Shown here piece after piece: positions 1-10,900 of a DNA stretch of 64,000 nt. The notes beneath the pieces are model-generated. The model made no database searches and had not been told where the DNA came from. It saw only the letters and a list, made by a program, of their open reading frames with translations. A program made the position numbers and the translations under genes. Every line of letters starts with the position of its first letter. Position 1 is the first letter of the stretch. Source of the DNA: Xylogone sp. PMI_703 (Eukaryota > Ascomycota > Leotiomycetes); contig JAJTUQ010000013.1 in assembly GCA_021399445.1 (NCBI GenBank), positions 1-64,000 on the forward strand, read 5' to 3'.

Positions 1-803
1 AACAACTCCATTTGCTTGTTCAATGAGGCCTTGAGTTTGAGGCGTTCGAGGCTTTCCATTAATTATTCGAATGCCATATTTGCGTAATAAATGAGGAAGG
101 CACCCTTGAACTCCTTGCCGTTGTCACATTGTACAATTTTGGGAGGCAAAAATGCCATGATAAAATGGGCAAAGGCTCGTGCAATTGGAAGGGATTCCTT
201 GCTTTTGAGTGCATATAACAGTGAATATTTGGTAAAATGGTCCTTGATATGCAATATCCATTTGTACTGGCCTGACGGCTCATGCCTCATATCAATCAAA
301 TCAACTTGAACTCGTTCCCAGGCTCTCTTGGAAACAATAGGTTCAAGTAGAGCTTTAATTGCCGAAGGCCTGTTCAAAGAACAATTCTTGCATCGCTTGA
401 GAATAAATTCAACTTCAGAACGATTGATTCCATAGTATTTCTGCTCAATAACTGACCATACCTTCTTCTGGCCAGCATGAAGCAGTTTAAGGTGCTCCAA
501 AGCAACTAAATCAAAGACCTCACTCTCTTGAACTACATATCGTGGTTCAGGATGCTTTGTATCAGGTCGACGATATAGTTTATTGTTTATAAGCTCAAAT
601 TCAGTAATTGCTCGGTGTTTCAAATTGATATCAGCTCGAATAGGATCTGGTTTCAAGCTTGGATTGTCAACGAATACATGAATTCGTTGCCAATGCTGTA
701 GGGTAATTCGTTGACGATTAACATAGTTCTCAGCTGTTATAAGCTCTTCAAAAGCAAAGCGTACATCATTTGGAAAAGGGTTAATTGATTCATTAGTAGC
801 CAT
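1..803 (-). pseudogene. Retroviral-type integrase (zinc-binding plus rve core), frameshifted and cut by the window edge
   Basis: The minus-strand frame opens at an ATG at 803 and runs to a stop at 63. It shows an HHCC-like zinc-binding segment (EHLKLLHAGQKK, then CKNCSLNRP) followed by an rve core with the first Asp in VQVDLIDMR and the second in QCDNGKEFKG. Near position 92 the frame breaks. Past a one-base shift, the next frame reads on through KYGIRIINGKPRTPQTQG and GLIEQANG, which supplies the third acidic residue, and runs off the left edge. The catalytic triad is therefore present but split by a frameshift. The protein starts only about 55 residues before the zinc-binding region and no protease or reverse transcriptase precedes it. 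That resembles stand-alone integrase genes or GINGER-like elements more than a complete Gypsy pol, but the missing part could change this view. Confidence 0.75.
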
Positions 804-913
804 GGTCAAACACTTAGTTTGTATAGTAGTAGAACAGTGATAAATTAGTAGTAAAGTTGTAGCAAAACAGGAGAAGTAGTAAAGTGGGATTCATATATTA
901 GTAGCTACACCGC

Positions 914-986
914 CAGTTGGCGAATGGGGCACCCCATTCACTAACCACCTAATTGGCGTATGGGACAGCCAGTTGGCCTATGGGGC
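914..986. repeat. Three degenerate direct repeats with a palindrome, upstream of the integrase
   Basis: A motif close to AGTTGGCGAATGGGGC occurs at about 914-930, 951-966 and 969-986. Positions 922-939 form an 8-bp perfect inverted repeat around a CA centre (GAATGGGG / CCCCATTC). It lies about 110 bp upstream of the integrase start, so it could be terminal or promoter sequence of that element. No second terminus is visible in the window. Confidence 0.5.
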
Positions 987-2748
987 AGAACAGATATGAA
1001 ACGAGGGAAAGGCAAAAATCATTTGGGAGAAGGTGAAGAAATGAATAAAAATGATGGGACAATCGACTCAGATGCTCGTCCTGAATAATAATCTATTCTC
1101 CTCGCAGAATGTTTTCCCTCGTACAATAATCTTTTCCTTGTAGGAGCTCGATTATAATCTCAATAATGTCCGTTAAAACTGTGTCGCAACTGTGTCTGAA
1201 AAGTCGAAATTTTGTTTTTTCTTCTTCTCTTTTTCCTTTTTCACCTTTTCTTTGTGTATGCTAATGGTTTGTGGGAAGACAGCGTTTCAGGCACGCGAAT
1301 TCACCTTTTCGCAAAGTGGTCCTGTTGAGGATCCATTTGTGGAAATCTTACCATGCGATATTATTTACAAATATCTAGTTGACGGCCGTGAGTAGTGGAA
1401 AGACTGCGTCCATCGTGGCATGCATGGGATGCGAGGATACTCCGGGTTCGTCCTCCTTCGGAGACATCCTGGTCCTGAGCTTTCGAGCTGGGTAGGGACA
1501 ATATCGCCCAGGACAAGTTCCACTAAAATTAGTCAACGACAGATAGGATTAGTAGTTTTGACCAGGCTTGCTATGAGTGGATCCCGTAGTTCTATTTATG
1601 TATCACAAAACATGAGTTGTAATAAAGGCAGTCAATTCCTCCACCGTCGGCATTCTATAAGCTCAGCCTGCTAGCAGATGAACGACTCGGGGTTCCTAGC
1701 AGGTGTTTAGTCAGCTCCCAGATTTTGATCTAGGAGCTACCACTAGTATCTATTATTAGCAATCAGAGTCCTTCTCTTTCTCCTCCGCATCGAACTTCTC
1801 GAATGTAGAAACTGAATATACTAATAATCTGACAACGGGGTTTTGCATTATTTGTCAAATCAACAAAGTCAACGGCATAATTGAGTCATCGGTCTAGAAA
1901 TAGAGACTAACATGCTAGCTTGCAGCTTACAGGAGGCCTTTGGAGCGGTACCGGCGCTTTCCGGCCATTATTCATCCTAGCAAATGCCAATGATCTGAGA
2001 ACTGCATAACACATGATCCCAGCAGCTCATCGAAGGAGTTCTACACCTACTATAGAGCTCACCATATTGAGCTAGCGTCTGCCATCCAATATTGCCACAG
2101 GTTGTATTTCTAATTTCAAAGACTCTGCGAAATTGGATGTAAGTAACTAGGTAGCATCTGTTTAGTCAGCCCCCAGATCAAAATCTGGGAAACTCTCCCT
2201 AGCGTTGCCTTACTGAGTTAGCATTCCATCATCCAATAATGTCACAGGTTCTCTTCATGGAGAGTTGAGGAAGCCGCAACTCTTATTGATCAAGGATAAA
2301 CATATTAGATTATGGGTGCTACAATATCACAAACACCCGCAACTAACACAATAGACTTAGGGCAGACCTATATCCACTTGTACTTTACCTAAATCCACTT
2401 GCGACCGGCCGGTACCGGTGCCTCCTCGCTAAACTTTTGCCCATATATTTTATTAGTAAAGCTGATATACGCTGAGACATAGGCATACAGAACTGAGACT
2501 TGCAGGACGTTTAGGGCACGCCTCAAGGGGTGTCAGAAAGCCGGGGATTCACGTCGTGGTTTTTGAATCTGGCCTGTGCACGCGTGAAAGTCGCGTTTAA
2601 AGTTTAATTACACGTTGTAGAAATTTAATATTGTAATCTTCCACGATGATGTAGAAAGAAAGAAAAATCTTATTGTTGCGCCTTGTTATGTTACTCTGTA
2701 TGCTACTAACTGTAGGCTTGGTAGTTGCCTCGATCTTGGGGCTTGACC
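987..2748. other. Gene-poor stretch with small repeats
   Basis: No convincing coding sequence on either strand; the short open frames are low-complexity or overlap each other. It holds two hairpin copies (1713-1738 and 2172-2189) and a diverged direct repeat of about 33 bp (2071-2103 and 2217-2250, the copies sharing CATCCAATA and CACAGGTT). Confidence 0.5.
1713..1738. repeat. Hairpin copy 1 (pairs with 2172-2189)
   Basis: Inverted repeat AGCTCCCAGAT / ATCTAGGAGCT with one mismatch around the loop TTTG. It is preceded by TGTTTAGTCAGC, as is the second copy at 2172-2189, whose 7-bp stem CCCAGAT/ATCTGGG encloses the loop CAAA, the exact reverse complement of this loop. Confidence 0.55.
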
Positions 2749-3455
2749 ATGGCAGCATTGTTGCTGACTAAACACCAGCTATATGCCGATCCAGAGACGC
2801 AGGTCTTGATCTGCTATGATGTAGAATGTGGCTTTGCACTTGCTCCCTCTCAGTTCACCCCTCATTTGCAAGACAAGCACAGGCTCGATCAAGACCTTCG
2901 GAGAGATATCGTTTATTATTTGAAGCATAATCTCCCCTTTCAGTTCCGTGATCCCGCAACCCTTCCCAGTCACGAAGATGGATCTCTGCTTCATCCTAAG
3001 CTGCGGGAGTTCGAGGGATTCCATTTCACAGATGCGGATATCGAACTACGAACCTTAAGATGGATAAGCATGTGCGGGCGTACTTCGAAGGCAAGCGGCC
3101 ATCGTCGACGGAGATCAAGGCGCTGATGGAGGAGGTCTACCTGCAAATATGGACCTACTGCGCTCACAGAACAAACAGCGGGTTTTGGATTGTAAAGAAG
3201 AACGGGAGCGTGGCTCACCCGGTCATGGAACCGACCGCACACGAATTCCTCCAGGGTATATACAACAAGGAACACAAGCACTTCGAGCTCCAGACACAGA
3301 ATGGCTCGAGTGCACAGAGCACAGCACCTCCAACCTTCGTATCGTCTCGCCCGTGGATGGACCGTACCAAATGGGACACTACCTATAACGGATTGCGTCG
3401 TGACGTTCTAGCAACCTCACAGGTATGCCTTCCTGCCATGCCGATTACCTCATAA
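2749..3455 (+). pseudogene. OrsD-domain (DUF3505-type) zinc-finger protein fragment, frameshifted
   Basis: The first frame (ATG at 2749) contains VLICYDVECGFAL followed by HLQDKH, the single C2H2-like signature of fungal OrsD-domain proteins. Near 3060 coding continues in another frame (EEVYLQIWTYCAHRTNSGFW, then PWMDRTKWDTTYNGLRRDVL), which resembles the conserved region after the OrsD domain. The frame then ends at 3455. No intron explains the shift, and full-length relatives are many hundreds of residues longer, so this is a broken 5' fragment. Such proteins recur in fungal genomes, often beside mobile DNA. The function of the family is not established, and the link to orsellinic acid clusters is only the origin of the domain name. 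Confidence 0.6.
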
Positions 3456-4405
3456 GGCGCGGAGCAAACGGTGACGGGGGAGGTTGTAACATTCTAAAAC
3501 CAGACTATTTATTTACATGAAAAGCTTCAGCCGGGCCTGATGTATTGAGTGATTTAAGAAGTGTCTTGATTAATGCTTTTAAGCTTCTCAAAGCTTCTGG
3601 TGTTTCCTGGCATAACCGTCTGTCAACCAGAGTGCTTAAGGTTAACTATTAATACATCACTTTAAATACAGTATATACCCTGTAATGTAAAGACAAATAA
3701 TATATACCCTGTAATGTAAAGACAAATAATTCACTCCTTAATAGTTACCAGGCTGAGTTGGCTTAACCACTATTGTGCAACGAGTAGTTAGAGTTGTATA
3801 CATAGAGGTATATAAGATACTATAAATGGAAAGCTTACAGAGCCCTACTATTTGATTTCAATTGCATGTTTTTTGTGCAGTCACATATTGATTCCGAATT
3901 CAATAAAATATACCGACATTCTAAGTATATACAATTTCAACTTTATAAACAGTAAAGTTGAAATCTCCTTGTAATCAACGGTTTCATGTCTGCAAAGCGT
4001 GCTGCCTAATTGTCCAGCCAATGGTATTGTTACACATTCTTGAGAAGTTCTATTGGCCGGCCGCCAGCTTCAGCCTCACAAATCCAGAAAATGGGAAGAG
4101 TTGACTTACCCCGCCATTCTTCACTCTTGTCTCTATCATCATTCCCATCAACAGTCTCGGGGGCATTATCTCTTGTAGGGTAAGCCACGAATAATAATGC
4201 TCTAGGCTTTTAGAACCACATATATTCCAGCCTCTTCATTTCCGTTTCTATCTCCCGAATCAAGCCTTTCGATTCTACCCTCACGCGAACCTCGTAAGAG
4301 ATGTTCTCATCATTGGTATAAAGTGACTAGTTTTAGTTGCAAAGCCAACTCATGCAATCTAGATAGGGAAATTTTTGAGCCCTCTATCTGATTTGATGAT
4401 TAGTA
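3456..4405. other. AT-rich intergenic stretch
   Basis: No supported gene. It contains the 29-bp tandem duplication at 3672-3729. Confidence 0.5.
3672..3729. repeat. Perfect 29-bp tandem duplication
   Basis: Positions 3672-3700 and 3701-3729 are identical (each begins TATATACCCTG and ends GACAAATAA). No target-site or coding context explains it; replication slippage is the simplest cause. Confidence 0.9.
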
Positions 4406-7207
4406 ATGTCTTCACCGTCCTTGAAGAGCTGTGATCTGTACACTATCGGATGGATCGCTGCTCTTCCACTGGAACTCGCGGCAGCGACTGCAATGCTTGA
4501 TGAGGAACATGAAAAGCCCCCTGAGTTTGTACAGCCTCGAAGCGACACAAATTCATACTCTTGGGGCCGTATTGGCGAGCATAATGTGGTGATAGCATCG
4601 CTTGCGGCAGGGAAGTACGGTACAACTTCTGCTGCTACTACAGCAATATTTATGCTCTCTTCCTTTCCTCAAATCAGGATTGGATTTCTGGTAGGAATCG
4701 GAGCCGGTATCGCTAGGCCAGACCAAGGCTGTGATATTCGACTTGGGGACATTGCTGTCAGTCAACCTCATGGAAACAACGGAGGTGTAATCCAATACGA
4801 TCTATTTAAGGCAAAGTCTGGAAATCAGCAGGAAAGCAGGGCGTTTCTCAATTGTCCACCGGAGATTCTTCTCAAGGCTTTAGCGAAGTTACAGGCACAA
4901 CATGAACGCAAGCCATCTAAAGTGTCGGAATATCTTGCAAAAATGGCGACAGACAATCCTAAAATGGTCAAATCAAAATATGGTTATGTGCACCAAGGCT
5001 TTGAAAATGATCGGTTGTTTAACACCGCAAAATCCCGAGACAGAAATACTACGTGAACAGCGTGAATCAACTGAACCTGAAATTCACTATGGTGTTATTG
5101 CTTCCGGCAACACGCTCTTCAAGGACGCTACATATAGAGATAAGATCCTAAAGGATATTGGGGAGGAATGCATTTGTTTCGAGATGGAAGCAGCCGGTTT
5201 AATGAATAATTTCCCTTGCATTGTAATTAGAGGAATTTGTGATTATGCCGACTTGCACAAGAGTGACCGATGGCAGCGCTATGCGGCTGCCGTTGCAGCA
5301 GCATATGCTAAGGAGCTTCTGGGATATGTTCCTACCCAAGGTCTTCAGGAAACACAGAAGGCTATTGATCGTTTGAAGGATAGTTAGTCTCGTTTAATTT
5401 CTCTAGACACGAGCAACAATACTGGTTTAGACGGCTAATATATTATGTAGTGGAAGAGACACTTGAAAACTTGATTAGAACTACAGGAAAGGTTGAGTTT
5501 AAGGTAAATTGTACGTAAAGCATACGTCTGTTTAATTCTAAGCATACAACGCATGGTGGAAATATTAATAGTCGTACAGCTGCGGAAGAGCAGAAAATCC
5601 TGAATTGGTTGTCTGACGCAAAAATATCGACCAATTATCACAAATCTCTACAAGGTCGTACACCTGGTACCGGCCAGTGGCTGCTAAATTCCGAAACTTA
5701 CAAGTCTTGGAGGGACCATCCACAGGGTTTGCTGTGGATTTACGGGGCTGGTAAGACTCCTCCATGTTAAGCATTTTACTTTAGTCATAAAGCTAAAACA
5801 GAAACAGCTGGGTGCGGGAAAACAGTTTTATGGTAAGTACAGTGAAAGTAATTAAGAGTGCTTTTTCAAGAGTACTGACAGGCGGGTTTAGCTCTACAGT
5901 GATTCAAAATATTAGCGAAATTTGTCTGGAAGATTCAAATGTAAAACATGCATACTGGTATTTCCAGTTCAGTGATGTTACAACCCAGAATACTTATAAT
6001 ATGATTAGATCCTTCATCCGACAGTTGAGTCCATCTCCTCTCCTTGCTTCCACCCGCAAGTTATGGGAGAAACACAACAAAGCAGGGAGTAAGCCAACCC
6101 TCGATGAACTTGCTAATGTCCTTCATGAAATTATCAATCATAGCAAAAAAGCATTCTTTATTATGGATGCTTTAGATGAGTGCCCACAGACATCAGTTGT
6201 TTGGAAAGAGCAACCCTGCTTAAATATGTGAATGATTTTTCAAGCAAGCACAAGAATAACCTCCATGTCCTTGTCACAAGCGGAATAGAGCATGATATCA
6301 AATCGATGTTGAAACCCTACAGATCTATGAACATCGAGAAATGGGCAGATGTCGATGTCAAGATGTTTGTCAAGGAGAAGATGAGTTCTGATAGCTTGTC
6401 CGAGTGCGAGAGCAATCTGAAAACGAAGATTGAAGAATCTCTTCTATCGACAGAAGAACGGTAAGATAAGCAATTCTGTGAATAGGAATATTAGTTTGTT
6501 AATAGGCCTGCAGGCGATTTCGCTGGGTTGACTTGCAGATCAGGAGATTGAACAACTGTAATAGTGAAGACCAAATAAACGATGCCTTAAAAACCATACC
6601 AGAAAGCCTAGAAGCAACCTACAAAGAAACGCTTGACAACATTCCTGCCAAGGACAAGGGGTTCACACGCGAGATACTAATGTGGCTTTGCTTTTCATTT
6701 CAACCTGTGACCCTTCGTGAGATTGCAGCAGCCGTCAATCTGCTAAGGCCTGAATATGCTCTACGGATCTGCACAAGCATGCTTGTTACCTTAATCCATG
6801 AGAATACTGACGAAGTGATACGTCTTGCACATTTCACCGTCAAAGAATATTTGGTGCTTCAGAAAGAATCCGAAAATGGCTCCGAGTTCCGTTTTACGGA
6901 TGAGTCAGCTCAGGCTTCCTTAGCTAATACAACTGTCAAATATCTTCTAGATACCAATAAGTCTAGCGATCCTACATCTCTTTCAGATAAATATTTATTG
7001 GGATACTCTGCGAGGTTCTGGTATCAGCATGCAATAATAGTGGTGGAAAAAGATGAATACAGCCGTTTACTAGAGTTAATCAATCTCTTATTCAGTCCTA
7101 AATATAAAACTAGTTACAATTGCGATGACCCATACTACCACCAAACCGAATATCCTCAGCCCCTTTACTATGCCGCACTCCTATCCACAATCGTCGTTCA
7201 CGGGTAG
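4406..7207 (+). pseudogene. PNP_UDP-NACHT receptor (fungal NLR-like), broken and lacking its repeat domain
   Basis: The N-terminus (YTIGWIAALPLELAAATAML, then LVGIGAGIA and a later FEMEAAG) is a nucleoside-phosphorylase-like effector domain as found in fungal NLRs. It is split by a frameshift near 5020-5030 and ends at a stop at 5385-5387. Coding resumes as a linker with TGQWLLNSETYKSW and a Walker A motif completed by splicing (introns 5751-5807 and 5833-5891, giving GAAGCGKTVLCSTVIQ). Walker B is FFIMDALDECPQ. A one-base shift near 6195 precedes LHVLVTS, and a further intron at 6461-6513 restores FRWVDLQIRRLNNC. A 39-bp intron at 5504-5542 is possible. The final frame stops at 7207 after PLYYAALL, exactly where ankyrin-like repeats normally begin. 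At least two frameshifts and the missing repeats make it a pseudogene. In intact relatives the NACHT acts as a nucleotide-driven switch in non-self recognition. Confidence 0.85.
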
Positions 7208-7908
7208 GCCTTAAACGGTATGGTAGAACGGACTCAGCCCTGAGCCCAGGTTTTCTCACCCCCTCACTTTTAAGCAGGCGGTGTCCTTGTTTCAGACCTT
7301 GACCCTTATATTCTGCCCACCTTAAGTTGATACTGTAAAAGTAATAAAATGATCGCTCTAAGAATAACACTCAACTGTACGAGATGACACGTAAGAACTT
7401 TAGTAGGACTTAGATTTGCTTGGGTTTCAGTTCACTGAAGATCCTAAACTGAGGGTAATGGGAGATATTTCAGCAGAGAGTTTAAAGTAGATTTTTACGC
7501 AGGCATCATTGAGCTCAAATGCCATTATGGAAGTGAGAAAAATGAAAAGGAAGTCATCAGATCGGCAGAAAACAAGTCGGGTTGGCCTTGGAAGATTTTC
7601 GGGGCTGCATGGTGTGGAGTTAGATAAGGATTTGATTGGAGTTTAAGTTGATCTCCCTGTCACACCAAAAAATACTTCTTAACCAGTAAAGGCACAATTT
7701 TACCCGGGTCTCCCTATAGCAATCATAATTCTATAGGAAAGCCTCACAATAGCTCTTAGTTCACTACTCTTTTTCACTTTCTCTCGTTACCCTACGTTCT
7801 GGGTTTCCGCGTGCTGGCCAGTAGTCAGAATTTTGATGACCACCAAAGACGAAAAAGGAAACAAAAGCGTAGATGCGGGAACAGACTGTGGACCGACCAG
7901 AGAGGCAG
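7208..7908. other. Intergenic stretch between two convergent genes
   Basis: No ankyrin, WD40 or TPR continuation of the NLR could be read in any frame, and no other gene is supported. The stretch presumably includes the 3' flank of the DUF3638 gene. Confidence 0.5.
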
Positions 7909-10900
7909 TTATTCAAAATCGTCACTCTTAATCAATTGTCCAGTTAGGATTTTGCCAAAATGTGAGCTTGCAAAACTCAAACCCTTTCTCCTCATTGTCA
8001 GAATGCTGCGAATAAAATCCACGGGACTAGTTATAAATGCTGATGATCGCGGCTGAGAATTGTCGGGGTTATTTTTTTCTCTAGGCCGAATAAATCCATC
8101 GATTCCGACACTAATGCCATCATCCGGTGTACGAGAGCAAAGCCCTAGGAAGTCGCATAATAGTTCGTATGCTTCAAAATCCTTTAGGTATAACTGCCCC
8201 GCAAATAAATTAAGCTGGATAATGGTATTTGAGTTTGGCAAGGCTTGAGATTGAGCTGAAAAAGGACAGAATGCGAGATCCTCTAGTGTTCGTACAGTAA
8301 CGCTCGACCTTGCGGAATATGTGTGTAATGAACATATCTTCGACAATCTGATGCTAGGGAGTAGCTCTTGCGCTTCATATGGGCTTATCACTACGAGCTG
8401 GACGGTGCTGCCCTCTCTACAACTCAGGACCCAGTGAACGGGACGCAAGAAGTGATCTAAAGGCTGACCACTGGACCTTATTGACCTAGCAAAATCTTTT
8501 GTGACAAACAGATCGGTGGGCCAATTTAAAGTCTTGTAATAGTCGTGTGCGGTAGTGTCCCTGAAAACTTCGAAGGCCGGCAGGAAGGCATCTGAGTTCC
8601 GTTTGAGTATCCCGTGCGCGATTAATTGGCGTAGGTCTTCATGAACAGAGTGAATCAGTGGCACAGCTGGTGGGGGAAGTTCGACCTGTTGTTCCCGTTC
8701 ATTTTCAGGTGACAACTCACGTTCCTGTTCCTCATGTAATGCAGCCGTGTTGAAGGAGACGACTTTGAACTCTCGACATTTGGCTTGAATCGCATCGAGA
8801 TGCACCTTACGTTTCGAGAGAGATTCATCAATGATACTCTCTGACAATATTTGTTCTTCATGGGTTTTATATCGTGCTCCGTATCTTTGTTCGAGGGTCT
8901 GTGCCTCTGGTTCTAGAAGGGACTCGACTAGTTCTCTAGAAAGTCCTTGGCAAGTTGCGCGGGATCTGGTATACACTGCCTGGCGATGCTGATGCCGGAC
9001 ACCTTGAGTCGCCCATAATGGCACGTTTCTTCTTGTATTGGCAATAGTTTCCGCAATACACCATTTTAACACATCAGAGACTTCAATCTGTTTGCGACTA
9101 TTGCTACTATGTTCACGAATCTTTCGCTGAACCTCCATCGCAGCACAAAATATGACCGATTGCCCCCTTCCGAGTTTCCTCATCCGCATACAAGCTGTCA
9201 TAGGTCAGCGGAGAACGAGAAACAACAGAGAAATAATACCTTGCACAAGACGGTCTTTTGTAAGCCGGGGCCCTAATGTCACAAGGGCCCTATAGTTACT
9301 GGGCATTTTGAGGTCTGTTCCTCTGGTGTGAGACTCGTCCAGATATACCAAACATTGGTCCATCTGTTTAGCAAATGGCGATACCTGAAGCAGCTCCTTA
9401 GTTCCATCTCGGCCTAAGACACACAGCTCATTCCGGCTGTCGAAATAGATCGCAGCCTGAGCCTCGGACTCTGAAACCATAGAAAGCCACTTCCGAACTA
9501 CCTCCTCATTTTGTAGTTCCAAAACCTGCGCGCCGACATCCAATATAACACGAACTGGTGGTGTTAACTTTAAAGCGATATTCAACAACGCTTCAGCGTC
9601 TAAAATCCGAGTAGGAGAATCACTGGAGATATCCATGTAGGAATTTTCTGGCCGGAGCAGACAGTCCAGAACTGCTGCATTGGTTGAAAGTTGTGGTGCT
9701 AAGTCGCACTGATTAATTGATGAGGGCAATATATACCTACTATCATTTGTCCCGCTAAATCCTGTGGTGGGATATGATTTTTCTGCTGCAATGTCCCAAC
9801 CAGAAGAGGAGAGCTTGTGAGGAAACTCCTTCATCTCAGCAGGGAAGACAATTGATGATAAGTAGAAATTTATAGCACTCCTTGCTAGTCGTAGGTGCTG
9901 AAATACTTTTTGGCGGCACTGGTCGAAGTTGCTCAAGTTGACACTGGTTAATGATTTGAATTCCAGTGGAAGATCTGGTGCGTCTCTGACCCACTTGTCG
10001 TACTCTTCTGTGGCATGGTCTAACTGAAGTAGCTCTTCGAAACTAGAACGAATTTGTTCATCAGAAAGTCCACCATAGTAATATGAAAGACAAGTCAAAA
10101 CAAGAGTGACATCGGGGTGACTGAATTCAGAGCGTGCAGATGGACAGTCTTTTGCATGATATGGTACTGCCAGCATCGTACGTGAAAGATCGAGGCCATA
10201 GTTGACGCGCCAGCGCTTTTGTTCAAATGCGAATGCTAGAATTCCACAGCCGAAAAGTCCTCTTAATAAAAGAAGAGCCTTCCATATTAATTGAGACTCC
10301 TCGGTAGCCACTTTCAGAGAACTAATGGCGGACTCATCTACATTCCGTTCTGTAAGAAATCTAAGTAACGTCTCTCGGTTCTCCTGGGGAAAGAAACACA
10401 CTGGCACTCCCGGAAGACCGTCATTGCATAACACCATAGCGACACGCTTTAATAACTCTTTACCTCTGTTTTCCTGGAGTATCCGTATTCTGGGGAAACT
10501 GCCGGGTTGACGATCCTCAACTTGTATATCATGAGGATAATGTTCACAGAACTGCTGAGCGATCTTGCTCAAACAATATAGCACATGTTGAATAATAATC
10601 CAACGGTCGGGGCCGAATTCGATACCGCGCTGCGTTCCAATTGTATAAATCAACTCGAAACGTGTACTGAGAATCTCATCACTCTCATCTAATATATCTC
10701 GAGAATTCCGACGTAACCAATCTTGGGTCTGAGTCATGACATTTCCCAATCCCGTCTCTTCAGAATGGAGTCTCTCCAGACCCAGTAACTCGAAGGAAAG
10801 TATGTGTTCTGGTTGGAGCAAAATGACGCCTCCAATTTTCATACATTCCTTGTACAAGTTGCAGATTTGTTGTGCCTTTTCTACGTTCAACTTCAAAGAT

